Position numbers and translations under genes: made by a program. A stretch of DNA of 64,000 nt, from assembly GCF_032027425.1 (NCBI RefSeq), contig NZ_JAVSJA010000001.1, positions 1,798,001 through 1,862,000 of the forward strand. The letters are read 5' to 3'. Below are positions 36,571 to 46,089 of this stretch, piece after piece. This stretch comes from Microcystis wesenbergii NRERC-220. GTDB lineage: Bacteria; Cyanobacteriota; Cyanobacteriia; Cyanobacteriales; Microcystaceae. Each line of letters starts with the position of its first letter. The stretch's first letter is position 1. Under the pieces are notes generated by a model. It did no database searches, was not told where the DNA came from, and saw nothing but the letters and a program-made list of their open reading frames with translations.

Positions 36571-36771
36571 CTAGAAATCATCGGGAATAATCCATTGGGT
36601 CGGTTGCGTCAGTTTTTTTAGTCTAGCGGCTTCTGCCATTTCTAACATCTTGTCCAAAGAAGTTTCGGCAATAAATTTAGCTGCTTCGGCGGCATGAGCT
36701 TGATTGGGGCATTTATCGCCTAAAATACAACCATTTAGGCAATCTACAGCACAATTTACCTGTTTTTCCAT
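36571..36771 (-). CDS. Small Cys-cluster hypothetical protein
   Basis: A 66-residue protein with four N-terminal cysteines (Cys7, 11, 15, 21 in VNCAVDCLNGCILGDKCPN), spaced as a possible metal or Fe-S site, followed by an Ala/Glu-rich helix (TSLDKMLEMAEAARLKKL) and an acidic end. I think it is a cyanobacterial conserved protein of unknown function. Start ATG after AGATTTTTT; convergent with the type IIL gene. Confidence 0.6.
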   Translation of the reverse strand: MEKQVNCAVDCLNGCILGDKCPNQAHAAEAAKFIAETSLDKMLEMAEAARLKKLTQPTQWIIPDDF

Positions 36772-37172
36772 AAAAAATCTCTTTTTCTGACTAGATTTGG
36801 CCTTTATATTTTAACCCAACTTTTTTCAGTACCCAAGCAAAATCAATTACCATCGAAAATGAGGTAATTGACCACGGCGGTTCGACAAGCTCACCGTCCA
36901 CTCGACTGAGCTTCGCCGAACGTCCTGAAAATCGGTAAAACCCCACACCCCACACCCAACCCCCCCGATGTCGGGGGGGTTGGGGGGCCACACCCTACCC
37001 CGAGGAAAAACTTTTTCAGCAAACCCTAGGTAAGTAATTATGCCAGTTAAGAAAGCGGCACCCTTAACCTTTCCCTAACCCATAAATTGCTATACATTTT
37101 AATTGTGTGAGGAGTGAGAAGAAAGCAAAGTCCTTGGGGTCGAAACACGGCAAGACTCCCAAGGGCTTTTCC
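36772..37172. other. Intergenic region with degenerate MITE fragment, no gene
   Basis: From about 36925 to 37026 the sequence follows the right part of the GGGCTTGCTGAA element at 49722-49962, including AAAATCGGTAAAACCCCACA, a C/G-run hairpin (about 36959-36986) and the end CTTTTTCAGCAAACCCT. Upstream lies a GGTTCGACAAGCTCACCG repeat. An apparent 66-codon frame here is repeat-derived. Confidence 0.55.
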
Positions 37173-37841
37173 ATGTCTAGGGAACAGTTGTCAGTCATGA
37201 ACCAGCCTCAAGAGCGAGAACCTTTTGCCAGTTTAGTTTTATATCATCTCTTTAAATGGTCGTTCGTTAGCCCCACCCTACACGGCTATTTTCGAGGTCG
37301 CGTTTACGGAGTGGAAAATGTCCCCCGGCGTCATCCTCTGATTATCGTCTGCAATCACGCCAGTTACTTCGATCCACCCCTATTATCCTGTGCCGTGCGT
37401 CGTCCCGTAGCTTATATGGCTAAAGAAGAATTATTTACCATCCCGATTTTAAAACAGGCGATCGCTCTTTACGGGGCCTATCCCGTTAAACGGGGCAGTG
37501 GTGATCGCGGCGCAATTCGGGCAGCGATGGCAGCCTTAGCAGCGGGCTGGGCAGTGGGATTGTTTCTGGAGGGAACCCGCACCGAGGACGGATTGATCCA
37601 TCAACCAAAACTAGGCGCGGCGATGATTGCCGCTAAAGCGGGAGTTCCCCTGTTACCCGTCAGTTTGTGGGGGACAGAAAAGATTTTTCAAAAAGGTTCT
37701 TCTTTTCCCCATAGTATCCCCTTAACTATTCGCATCGGGGAAGTGCTGCCGCCACCGATTTCTAGCAAAAGAGAAGCGTTACAGGCAGTTACCGAGCGCT
37801 GTGCCGAAATTATTAACGGATTACACGCCCTCGGACGCTAA
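37173..37841 (+). CDS. plsC: 1-acyl-sn-glycerol-3-phosphate acyltransferase-like (PlsC family)
   Basis: Adds an acyl chain to lysophosphatidate or a related lysolipid at the membrane. The catalytic motif NHASYFD (HX4D) and the substrate motif FLEGTRTEDG are present, with a hydrophobic helix before the active site. About 222 residues from ATG 37173; starts at 37107 or 37197 are possible. The gene stands alone; cyanobacteria often carry several PlsC paralogues, so substrate specificity is uncertain. Confidence 0.85.
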   Translation: MSREQLSVMNQPQEREPFASLVLYHLFKWSFVSPTLHGYFRGRVYGVENVPRRHPLIIVCNHASYFDPPLLSCAVRRPVAYMAKEELFTIPILKQAIALYGAYPVKRGSGDRGAIRAAMAALAAGWAVGLFLEGTRTEDGLIHQPKLGAAMIAAKAGVPLLPVSLWGTEKIFQKGSSFPHSIPLTIRIGEVLPPPISSKREALQAVTERCAEIINGLHALGR

Positions 37842-37942
37842 GGCGACCTTTTAAACGAGATTTAGTCTTAGATTTCTTTCCCCTACACTTTGAAGTGGGG
37901 AATCTAGGCTAAAATTGGCATAACTCGACCATCGCCTCGATC

Positions 37943-38287
37943 ATGTTCTTTTTTGTCCTCGGCTTCAATCTAGGCTTAACTTTATTTAATTGCTTTCTAG
38001 TCTGGAAATTGTGGCAATTGCGGCGGATTTTAGGGCGAGTGACCAAAATTTTAAACCGGGTGGAACGACGTTTACACCACATTTTTTACCCCGCCCCGGA
38101 ATATATTGTTATCGCTGGGGCGAAAACCTATTATCTCCGACAAAACTATCAACGTCTCTGCGGACAGATACAGATACTACAATCCCTATTCTTGACCTTC
38201 TCCCTGATTATCCGTTACTGGCAGCGTCAATCCCGTCAACGCCGTCGCCTGTGGTCGCTAAAATTGAGCAAAATCTCTAGCAATTAA
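37943..38287 (+). CDS. Small membrane-anchored basic hypothetical protein
   Basis: A 114-residue protein: N-terminal membrane helix (MFFFVLGFNLGLTLFNCFLV), then a strongly basic part (LRRILGRVTKILNRVERRLH), a second weakly hydrophobic segment (LFLTFSLIIRYW) and an Arg-rich end. No known domain. Its last 30 bases overlap the convergent cbiB gene. ATG start; intact. It resembles small cyanobacterial membrane proteins without known role. Confidence 0.6.
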   Translation: MFFFVLGFNLGLTLFNCFLVWKLWQLRRILGRVTKILNRVERRLHHIFYPAPEYIVIAGAKTYYLRQNYQRLCGQIQILQSLFLTFSLIIRYWQRQSRQRRRLWSLKLSKISSN

Positions 38288-39241
38288 GCAGCTAACAGCG
38301 ATCGCCAACCAGAGTAATACACAAGTACGAGTTAAATTCAAAGCCTGTTCGACGGTTTTGACGGTAATCGGGTTGAGGTTATCGCCCAATAAAGGTTTTT
38401 CCACAATCTGTCCCCGGTATTGATTTTTACCCCCCAATTGCACCCCCAAAATCGCCCCATAGACGCATTCACTCCAACCGGAATTAGGACTAGGATCCCG
38501 ACGGGCATCGCGCCAACAAATGCTTAAAACTCGCCCCGGCCGGCCCGAAATTAGGGCGAGAGTTAAGACCGTTAAACGACAGGGTAGCCATGTGAAAACA
38601 TCCTCGCTTTTGGCACTAAACCAGCCAATATGGGTGTAGGGTGGCCGACGATAGCCAATCATCGAATCGAGGGTACTAGCGGCTTTATAAGCGCAAGCGA
38701 GGGGTACTGGTCCCACCCCCAGAAAAGCACCGAGAAGGGCATAAAAAAGCGGCGCGGTAACTCCATCCACACCATTTTCACTGACAGTTTCTAATAGGGC
38801 GCGGAGGATTTCTTCGCGGCTGAGATTATCTGTGTCGCGACCAACGTATAAACTTAGTTGGCAACGAGCTAGGGTGATATTTTCAGCTTGTAAAGCTGCG
38901 ATGACGGTTTCGGCAGCCTGGCGTAAACTTCTGCCGGCTAAACAACTAGCCAGGAGAATCATTTGTACTAAGCAACTCAGCAGCAAATTGACCTGACCTA
39001 ACCATTGGATTCCTAGCCACGTTAAGACCCCGGCCAAGATAATTAAACCTAGTCCCAGAATTATGCCCCCTAAACGTTGGCAAATTTTTTCCTGCGTCCA
39101 ATTAAGAATAACTTTTGTGGCAACAGCAATAATCGCCCCCATCACCTGCACCGGATGAATCCATCCCCAAGGATCGCCGATCAGATAATCTAAAACCGCC
39201 CCTAATACTAAAATGATCTCCGTTGCCGTTTCCTTCACCAT
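38258..39241 (-). CDS. cbiB: Adenosylcobinamide-phosphate synthase CbiB/CobD
   Basis: The membrane enzyme that attaches aminopropanol to adenosylcobyric acid in cobamide synthesis. The 327-residue product begins with the family block LDYLIGDPWGWIHPVQVMG, and keeps AASTLDSMIGYR and RDARRDPSPNSGWSE. Several membrane helices. Its ATG overlaps the stop of the GFA-family gene by one base, so it is the third gene of an Rrf2-GFA-cbiB operon. No cobalamin riboswitch was noticed upstream. Symbol could be given as cobD in the other naming system. Confidence 0.95.
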   Translation of the reverse strand: MVKETATEIILVLGAVLDYLIGDPWGWIHPVQVMGAIIAVATKVILNWTQEKICQRLGGIILGLGLIILAGVLTWLGIQWLGQVNLLLSCLVQMILLASCLAGRSLRQAAETVIAALQAENITLARCQLSLYVGRDTDNLSREEILRALLETVSENGVDGVTAPLFYALLGAFLGVGPVPLACAYKAASTLDSMIGYRRPPYTHIGWFSAKSEDVFTWLPCRLTVLTLALISGRPGRVLSICWRDARRDPSPNSGWSECVYGAILGVQLGGKNQYRGQIVEKPLLGDNLNPITVKTVEQALNLTRTCVLLWLAIAVSCLIARDFAQF

Positions 39242-39648
39242 TACTCCCTTTTGCCATCTATATCCCGAATTTTCTCAATATTGTCTTCCCAGTTAGCCCC
39301 ATCAAAGAACTGGATCTGAAAATCGCCTAAGACATTGCCATCCAAACAGCGCAGGTTTATATCTATAGCGTCAGGATGGGAGCGGGGACGATAGAAAGGA
39401 TGAATACCACAAACACGACAAAAATAATGTTGGGCTGTGTGGGTATTAAATGTATAGGTACTTAAGAAATCTTCACCGCTTAGGAGGGTAAATTGTGCTG
39501 AAGGAACAATCAGATGCAGAAAACCTTTTTTCTGACAAATCGAACAATTACAGTCTAGAGCTTGATCATGCTCGATCGCCACTTGAAAACGGATCGCTCC
39601 ACAGTGACAACCTCCCCCATAAATCTTTGCTTGAGTTGTTCCTGTCAT
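39241..39648 (-). CDS. GFA (Gfa/CENP-V) family zinc-binding protein
   Basis: About 135 residues from ATG 39648 (MTGTTQAKIYGGGCHCGAIR). Zinc-binding cysteines form the usual sets: CHCG (Cys14, Cys16), CNCSIC, and CRVCG. The family includes glutathione-dependent formaldehyde-activating enzyme, though many members have other or unknown roles. The frame extends upstream into the end of the Rrf2 gene; the inner start removes that overlap and leaves a 13-base gap. Coupled to cbiB downstream. Confidence 0.85.
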   Translation of the reverse strand: MTGTTQAKIYGGGCHCGAIRFQVAIEHDQALDCNCSICQKKGFLHLIVPSAQFTLLSGEDFLSTYTFNTHTAQHYFCRVCGIHPFYRPRSHPDAIDINLRCLDGNVLGDFQIQFFDGANWEDNIEKIRDIDGKRE

Positions 39649-39661
39649 AACTTCTAAACTA

Positions 39662-40105
39662 CTAAACAATAAAGCTGGTTTCCTCTCCCCTAGCGGCGAT
39701 CCAGCTACGCGCATCGTAGTATAAATCCGCTAAGGTAATCTTACCCAGGGCCTCTTTTAATTTCTCGTGTAGGTGTTTCCAGATAGTAAATGTCACCCAA
39801 TCTTCTGCCTGTTCGTCCCTGGGATGATAACCTGATAATGGCTCGATCGTCTCTCCCACCGCCTCCAAAATTTGCCCCAACGAGATACGATTTGCCGGCC
39901 TGGCCAATTGATAACCCCCTTGCGCTCCCCGAAAGGAACGAACTAACCCCGCTCGTCGCATTTCTATCAGCAATTTCTCTAGATAAGCGGCCGGGATATC
40001 TTGACGTAGGGCGATCGATTTTACCGATACTGGAGTTCCTCTAGGTTGTAAACTAATATCCAGCAAGGCTTTAACACTATAGTGACCCCTAGTTGTTAGC
40101 TTCAT
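39662..40105 (-). CDS. Rrf2-family transcription regulator
   Basis: A 147-residue winged-helix regulator (MKLTTRGHYSVKALLDISLQ; recognition region RQDIPAAYLEKLLIEMRRAG; wing GAQGGYQLARP). The cluster-binding cysteines of IscR/NsrR are absent: the region where they would occur (SGYHPRDEQAEDW) has none, so it would not bind Fe-S in the usual way. First gene of the GFA/cbiB operon, which it may control. A GATCGAGAG-rich stretch upstream (40201-40240) could hold its promoter. Confidence 0.9.
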   Translation of the reverse strand: MKLTTRGHYSVKALLDISLQPRGTPVSVKSIALRQDIPAAYLEKLLIEMRRAGLVRSFRGAQGGYQLARPANRISLGQILEAVGETIEPLSGYHPRDEQAEDWVTFTIWKHLHEKLKEALGKITLADLYYDARSWIAARGEETSFIV

Positions 40106-40405
40106 TATCCCTCATTTTTACCTCTTGATCTCTATCCTACCCCCTGCCCTCATTGATGACAGAAAGGCTAACCTCCCCTAACTCAGCATCTCGATCAACA
40201 TTGATAAATTCCGTTAAGATTTTGATCGAGAGATAGAGTGTAATCCATTACAATCAATTTCCTCAAGCAAGTGATAATTTTTAGTTTATACCGTGTAAGA
40301 TGAGTGTAGAGATCAATCGTAACCCGATTGTTTCTGGTCAGGGGAAGCAATTCTCCTCGACTAGCCTTGATGACCCTAACCTTTACTTATCTGCCGCGAA
40401 CTTAA

Positions 40406-40795
40406 ATGAACAAAACTACCAATCCAGAACCCCTGACTGGCCTCGAACTAATTGAGAAAGTTAAACAGCTAGGCAACCTCAGCAAAGAAGAAAAAGCCCG
40501 GGAATGCGGCTACTATACCATGACAAAAAATGGTATTGAACGCGTTAATATGATGAAATTTCTCAATGCTTTAATCGATGCCGAGGGAATTGACTTAGAT
40601 AGCAGTGCCAATGGCCACGGACGAGGTGGGCGCTCGGCCAGCTACCGGATCAGTGTCCAATCCAATAATAATCTCCTAATCGGTTCGGCCTACACCAAAA
40701 AAATGGGACTCAAACCGGGAGATGAATTTGAAATTACTTTGGGGAGAAAACATATTCATCTCAAGCAAGTTGGCGCCAGCGACGACGACGAATAG
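40406..40795 (+). CDS. cyAbrB-type transcription regulator
   Basis: A 129-residue member of the cyanobacterial AbrB family, which modulates carbon/nitrogen metabolism, hydrogenase and toxin genes. The N-terminal conserved block is PLTGLELIEKVKQLGNLSKE, then ARECGYYTMTKNGIERVN; the C-terminal AbrB-like DNA-binding half contains SYTKKMGL-like KKMGLKPGDEFEITLGRKHI. Cyanobacteria have two types (cyAbrB1/calA and cyAbrB2); this looks nearer the second, but I do not press that. Monocistronic, divergent from the Rrf2 gene, followed by a hairpin. Confidence 0.9.
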   Translation: MNKTTNPEPLTGLELIEKVKQLGNLSKEEKARECGYYTMTKNGIERVNMMKFLNALIDAEGIDLDSSANGHGRGGRSASYRISVQSNNNLLIGSAYTKKMGLKPGDEFEITLGRKHIHLKQVGASDDDE

Positions 40796-40803
40796 CAATA
40801 ATT

Positions 40804-40831
40804 AAGGAGAGAGCCGTTTAACTCTCTCCTT
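40804..40831 (+). terminator. Hairpin downstream of the cyAbrB gene
   Basis: AAGGAGAGAG (40804-40813) pairs perfectly with CTCTCTCCTT (40822-40831). No T-run follows, but the position right after the stop supports a terminator. Confidence 0.55.
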
Positions 40832-41063
40832 GCCATTAGATAAGCTCTTGTCCATTGAAACTAGGTATTTTATCCTCAATCAGTCTTTAAGCATCTAGAT
40901 CAAAGACTCCGTTCGATATGTCCGGTTAATTTTGTCCTATTAACCGCGGGTAATATACCTCTCCAGAAATCAGGCTAGAAGCCTGATCCACCCAGCTAAA
41001 ATCTTCATTATTGGAGATGTCTAATGCAGCGACTAGAAAAACTGGCATCTCCTGGGGTGCTAA

Positions 41064-41231
41064 CTAGGAATTCTCGGCTTCTTTGGAGACAATCCAGAAA
41101 GCGTGGATAATGCCGGGGACATAACCGATTAAAGTTAAGATAATGTTAATAACAAAGGCTAAACTCAGTCCCGTGGTCAAAAATACGGCTAAGGGCGGCA
41201 AAAAAAACGCACAAACTAGGCGAAGAAACAT
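41064..41231 (-). CDS. Pmp3/YqaE family small membrane protein
   Basis: A 55-residue proteolipid with two membrane helices: MFLRLVCAFFLPPLAVFLTT and NIILTLIGYVPGIIHAFWIV. The FFLPPLAVF and LTLIGYVPGIIHA motifs are diagnostic of the Pmp3/UPF0057 family, linked to salt, cold and membrane-potential stress in other organisms. Stop TAG at 41064-41066, ATG at 41231. It lies between cyAbrB and the IS element and appears intact. Confidence 0.9.
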   Translation of the reverse strand: MFLRLVCAFFLPPLAVFLTTGLSLAFVINIILTLIGYVPGIIHAFWIVSKEAENS

Positions 41232-41344
41232 TGTCCATACCTCAAAAAGACTTTAGTGAATCTTAATTCTATCTCAATGGAGCGATTTATCTCCCGTTAA
41301 ACTGCGTAGCGGTTAACGAGAGATGAATCGCCACCAGAATAAAA

Positions 41345-41904
41345 CTAACGCGGTAGCGTTTCCACTTTTGGGGAGTTTTGGTTCTCGACGTATTTTTTTA
41401 GTTGTTCGACAGTAACGCCGCCACAACTGGCCACGAAATAACCTCCCGTCCAAAAATAGGGTTTGTTGTAGAAATACTTTGCCGCTAAGTACGGAAATTC
41501 CTTTCTAATTAAGCGACTACTAACTGTTTTAAGATTGGCAATTAACTTGGATAAAGCGATGTCAGGCTTGTAATCGATAATCAGGTGAACGTGATCCGAT
41601 TCACCGTTAAAATCAAGCAATGCGCTTTCCCATTTCGTCAGCGTTGACGCCAAGATTTCTTTAAGTCGGACTAAGTAGGTAGGCGTTAAAAATTATCAGA
41701 CACCCCCTCATCAAGGTAGGGTTGATTCATGAATCAACCCTACTTATCAAGGGGGGATCAAGGGGGGATATATCTTCAATTTAATTATAACCACTTACTT
41801 AAGATTTCATCGTTAATAACTTTTCGTCGGTATTTGATGACAAATACAACATGAGCAGTAAGTTTGTAAACAGAGCGAAATCCATGATTGTAATCGGTTG
41901 ACAT
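41345..41904 (-). pseudogene. tnpA: IS200-type transposase tnpA, split by a small insertion
   Basis: The Y1-HUH transposase of the element. The N-terminal piece starts at ATG 41904 (MSTDYNHGFRSVYKLTAHVV) and reaches INDEILS; the rest resumes at RLKEILASTLTKWES near 41670 and contains the HUH motif HVHLII and the nucleophile region QLKKYVENQ. Between the pieces, about 41670-41797 is foreign sequence with a stop (TAA soon after LSKWL), including a 28-base palindrome. The element should therefore not transpose by itself. The catalytic part is still open from about 41653 to 41345 but lacks an ATG. Confidence 0.85.
41670..41797. mobile_element. Small insertion inside tnpA (TAAGTA-type ends)
   Basis: Ends are loosely inverted: TAAGTAGGTAGGCGTTAAAA at the left and, reverse-complemented, TAAGTGGTTATAATTAAA at the right. 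Inside are the 28-base palindrome (41716-41743) and an AAGGGGGGATC direct repeat. The ends resemble those of the elements at 3126 and 49245. Confidence 0.5.
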
Positions 41905-41954
41905 ATTAGGCAGTAAGTGTTAGAATTTAATTTTACATCACGAAACAAACGACA

Positions 41955-43178
41955 GTGATAACGCTTACCTACCAGTACAAACTAAAGGTAAACAGGCAAC
42001 AGGAACGGGAGATCGTCCACATTCTTGATGTTTGTAAGAGCGTTTATAATTACGCGCTCTCGGAGCGAAAAGACTGGCTAAACTCTCGAAAGTGTCTGGC
42101 GGATCACTGTTCGCTAGTTTCCGAGTACATAATTCCTGCGGATCAACCCTATCCAAATTACTTCGTTCAAGCTAAAAATCTAACGGAAGCTAAAAAAGTT
42201 TCCCCGATATTAAAGACGGTTAACGCTCAAGTTTTACAGCAAGTCTTAAAAACTTTAGATAAGGCGTTTAACCAGATGAAATCGAAAGGCTTCGGCTTTC
42301 CTAGATTTAAGAAAAAGATGCGGAGTTTGGTTTTTCCTGCGCTGTCAAAAAACTTTCTAGGGGATGGATGCTTGAATTTTCCACAATTAGGAAAAATTAG
42401 AATCAGGCAATCTAGAGAATACCCGTCCGGATTCGAGCCTAAACAAGCTCGAATTATCCAAAAAGCGTCGGGATTTTACGTTTCGGTTTCCTTCCAATCT
42501 CCGGAATTAGTTCCCGATATGACAGTGGGGAAGACCTGTTTAGGAATTGACGCGGGAATTGAAAGTTTTGTCGCTACTTCACGAGGAGATTTAATCAAAG
42601 CCCCTCGATTTTTGTTGAAAGTACAGAGTAAGCTTAAATTGCTACAAAGACGCTTGAAACATCAAGTCAAAGGCTCGAACAATTGGTTAAAACTTCAGGA
42701 GAAGATAGCAAGATTACACGAAAAAGTGTCTAATACTCGTAGAGATTGGCACTTTAAATTAAGTCATTACCTTTGCGATTTTGCTGATAATATCTTCGTT
42801 GAGGATATTAACTTCGTTTCCTGGTCTAGGGGTATCGTCAGAAAACAATCTCTAGATTCGGGTATCGGTAGTTTTATTAACGAGATACTACCGTTTGTCG
42901 CTTGGAAACGGGGAAAATATTATCTTAAAGTCGATAAAAACGGAACTTCCCAGGAGTGTCCGAATTGTGGCGCGATTACCGGCAAAAAGTCGTTATCGGA
43001 AAGAGTTCACCGGTGTGATTCTTGCGGTCACATTGAACCGAGAGATACAGCATCAGCAAAAGTAATCGAGAATCGAGGAAAAAATGCGGTCGGACTGACC
43101 GTATTAGAAAACCCTTGCGGAGGCGGTCTGGCGGGGGTCGTTCAGTTAAATCTGTTCGATCTAGTCAAGAGCCTATGA
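41955..43178 (+). CDS. tnpB: TnpB RNA-guided endonuclease (OrfB, IS605 family)
   Basis: A 407-residue TnpB. Members are RNA-guided DNA nucleases and ancestors of Cas12. RuvC residues are all visible: Asp199 (LGIDAGIES), Glu283 (IFVEDINF), Asp364 (PRDTASA). The zinc ribbon has Cys335, Cys338 (CPNCG) and Cys354, Cys357 (CDSCG). The N-terminal HTH-like region is LTYQYKLKVNRQQEREIVHI. The frame is intact, in contrast to tnpA. By analogy its guide (omega) RNA would be read from the 3' end of the gene through the element's right end at 43228 into flanking DNA. ATG start, directly after the intergenic region with tnpA. Confidence 0.95.
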   Translation: MITLTYQYKLKVNRQQEREIVHILDVCKSVYNYALSERKDWLNSRKCLADHCSLVSEYIIPADQPYPNYFVQAKNLTEAKKVSPILKTVNAQVLQQVLKTLDKAFNQMKSKGFGFPRFKKKMRSLVFPALSKNFLGDGCLNFPQLGKIRIRQSREYPSGFEPKQARIIQKASGFYVSVSFQSPELVPDMTVGKTCLGIDAGIESFVATSRGDLIKAPRFLLKVQSKLKLLQRRLKHQVKGSNNWLKLQEKIARLHEKVSNTRRDWHFKLSHYLCDFADNIFVEDINFVSWSRGIVRKQSLDSGIGSFINEILPFVAWKRGKYYLKVDKNGTSQECPNCGAITGKKSLSERVHRCDSCGHIEPRDTASAKVIENRGKNAVGLTVLENPCGGGLAGVVQLNLFDLVKSL

Positions 43179-43228
43179 ATCAAGAATCCCTTGCTACACC
43201 GCGCGAGCGGTTAGCGGGGGAGTGTCAA
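43080..43228 (+). ncRNA. Candidate omega RNA scaffold at the tnpB 3' end
   Basis: Inferred from the known organisation of TnpB elements: the guide scaffold overlaps the tnpB 3' end and stops at the element's right end, with the guide being the next roughly 16 bases (from 43229). Local stems such as CCGC-GCGA-GCGG (about 43199-43210) are visible. The 5' limit is arbitrary. Confidence 0.4.
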
Positions 43229-43295
43229 ATTAAGCTTGCTCTCCTTAAAGTTGCCATAAAATGGGGGTGATTGCGAAAACATTAAGGAGAAATTT

Positions 43296-43661
43296 ATGAT
43301 CGGCCTTCTTTTAAATATTCTTGCCACTGCCCTTAGTTTATTAGTGGTTGATATTATCTTCCCCGGCGTTAAAGTCGATAGCTTTATTGTGGCCATGGTT
43401 GCGGGGGCAGTTATTGGTTTAGTCAACGGACTGGTTAAACCGATTCTAGGGCTACTTTCCCTACCGATTACTATTCTCACCCTCGGTGGCTTTATCCTTG
43501 TTCTCAATGGCTTTTGTTTCTGGTTAGCCTCGATCCTCGTCCCCGGATTTGCGGTTAAGGGTTTAGTGGCTTTTATCGGTGCGCCCATCGTCCTCTCTCT
43601 GGTCAACACCCTCTTAAATAAATACTTCGCCGAAAAAGGTTCCAGCGAAGTACCACAATAG
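43296..43661 (+). CDS. Phage-holin-family (four-TM, PF04020-like) membrane protein
   Basis: A 121-residue protein with four hydrophobic helices and conserved turns: LVVDIIFPGVKVDSF, GLVNGLVKPILGLLSLPIT and LTLGGFILVLNGFCFWLAS. Known in mycobacteria and cyanobacteria as a holin-like family of unknown cellular role; nothing phage-like surrounds it. A good AAGGAGAAA site precedes the ATG. Its last 46 bases have been duplicated downstream (see 43616-43840). Confidence 0.85.
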   Translation: MIGLLLNILATALSLLVVDIIFPGVKVDSFIVAMVAGAVIGLVNGLVKPILGLLSLPITILTLGGFILVLNGFCFWLASILVPGFAVKGLVAFIGAPIVLSLVNTLLNKYFAEKGSSEVPQ

Positions 43662-43840
43662 TCAGTGACCAGTTATCAGTTATCAGTATCCTTACTATAA
43701 CACCTTTGATCCCAAAATCATACCTTTGTGCAAAAAAAAGGCCAAAAATAAATACTTCGCCGAAAAGGGTTTCAGCGAAGTACCACAATAGTCAGTGACC
43801 AGTTATCAGTTATCAGTATTTTTAGTATAACACCCTTTTT
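43616..43840. repeat. 130-bp direct duplication of the holin-gene end
   Basis: About 95 bases at 43616-43710 recur at 43746-43840: the end of the holin gene (AAATACTTCGCCGAAAA...), its stop, the AGTTATC heptamers and ACTATAACACC. Differences are a few substitutions (AAAGGTTCC against AAGGGTTTC). The second copy has no start and is not translated. Confidence 0.88.
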
Positions 43841-43867
43841 CGATCACTGCAAGACTTTTTTCAAATT

Positions 43868-45169
<1,302 letters not shown>

Positions 45170-45212
45170 TTATCGTCTCCAACTCAATTTACGCGGTAAT
45201 TTCGGCTGATTA

Positions 45213-45974
45213 CTAATTGCCTAAAGGGAAATCCACGTTGACAATCTGCTTTTGATCATCAAAAACGAGGATTAAAGTATCCGTCAGTTTTTCAAATTGA
45301 ATCGTCACCAACACCAAATCCACACCGTCCGTATCCGCACCTTTTCTGACCTGAGTTCCCACGATCCGACGCACGGGGCCGGTACGCTTAAGTAAATTCT
45401 CCCAAGCGCCTTGTACTCTGGTAGGGAAAACCTCAGCTTTCAGGAGAGGATGTAAAAAACCTCGGGCCAGGCCGTAGTCTTTGTTGACCAAGGACGTGAC
45501 AAAAGCAGTGCCAATCTCAGAAATACTACGAAATTCGGGAAAATCGGCGGCAACCACCTGACCAGACCGGTTAAAGGTAATTACCACATCTTCGGTAACT
45601 TTCTCAAATTCAACGGTGACAATCACCAGATTGGCATTGATAGCATCGAGTAGCTTGCTTTTGACAATGCGCTTAAACGGTCCAGTATGGTCAGTTACTT
45701 GGCTTTCCCAGACCTTTTGCAGTTTTTCGGCAGTCCAGAGGGGTTTTAGTTGGGGTGACAAAGCTGCAATCACCTTGTCGTATTGTTTAGTTCCCAACCA
45801 TTGTACTAACTGCCGAGCTTGCTTTTCTTCTCGGACGGGATCACCAATAGCGATCGCATTCGGTTCTAGGTTCGCCTGTACTGGTGAAACGCTGAATGCG
45901 GTCCAAGGCAGGGAAAAACCCATTAAACACAAAGAGAGAATCGATACCCGTTTCGCTAATGAAAGCCGCATCAT
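45213..45974 (-). CDS. Exported protein with two DUF3887-like domains
   Basis: About 253 residues from ATG 45974 (MMRLSLAKRVSILSLCLMGF), which gives a proper signal peptide with cleavage near VQA. The mature protein holds two similar halves: TKQYDKVIAALSPQLKPLWT with VTVEFEKVTEDVVITF, and LVNKDYGLARGFLHPLLKAE with VTIQFEKLTDTLILVF. Each is a DUF3887-type NTF2-like fold with a GPF/GPV.RIV strand. It is exported to the periplasm; function unknown. The longer frame to 46034 adds residues before the signal peptide and is less likely. Confidence 0.75.
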   Translation of the reverse strand: MMRLSLAKRVSILSLCLMGFSLPWTAFSVSPVQANLEPNAIAIGDPVREEKQARQLVQWLGTKQYDKVIAALSPQLKPLWTAEKLQKVWESQVTDHTGPFKRIVKSKLLDAINANLVIVTVEFEKVTEDVVITFNRSGQVVAADFPEFRSISEIGTAFVTSLVNKDYGLARGFLHPLLKAEVFPTRVQGAWENLLKRTGPVRRIVGTQVRKGADTDGVDLVLVTIQFEKLTDTLILVFDDQKQIVNVDFPLGN

Positions 45975-46089
45975 TTCAGCTATTGCTCCGCAAATAAATA
46001 ACGTTTTTCCACTTGACGATTGAATTGATGCCATTGTTCATTAGTTAAAGCATTCAACATCGGTTGATCGGGCAATATCTCTCCCCTTG

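Larger units (their letters stand above)
41280..43228. mobile_element. IS200/IS605-type element with divergent tnpA and tnpB
   Basis: A DNA hairpin at the left (CGTTAA...TTAACG, about 41297-41320) would be the subterminal structure recognised by TnpA. The right end has GAATCAAGAATCCC, a small hairpin around CCGCGCGAGCGG, and finishes GGGAGTGTCAA at 43228; TCAA resembles the right cleavage tetranucleotide of this family. tnpA (minus) is disrupted by an inner insertion; tnpB (plus) is intact. The exact left boundary is uncertain. Confidence 0.7.

Noticed and set aside
36791-36991. 66-codon minus-strand frame
   Set aside because: Composed of the MITE-type repeat and a C/G-run palindrome.
37943-38287. 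Overlapping frame at 37990-38280 in another register
   Set aside because: It is a shadow of the 37943-38287 gene and lacks a hydrophobic pattern or ribosome-binding site. The first frame has a membrane helix and an ATG.
43296-43661. Prophage remnant suggested by the holin-like gene
   Set aside because: No lysin, tail, capsid or integrase genes are nearby; this holin-named family is common in chromosomes.
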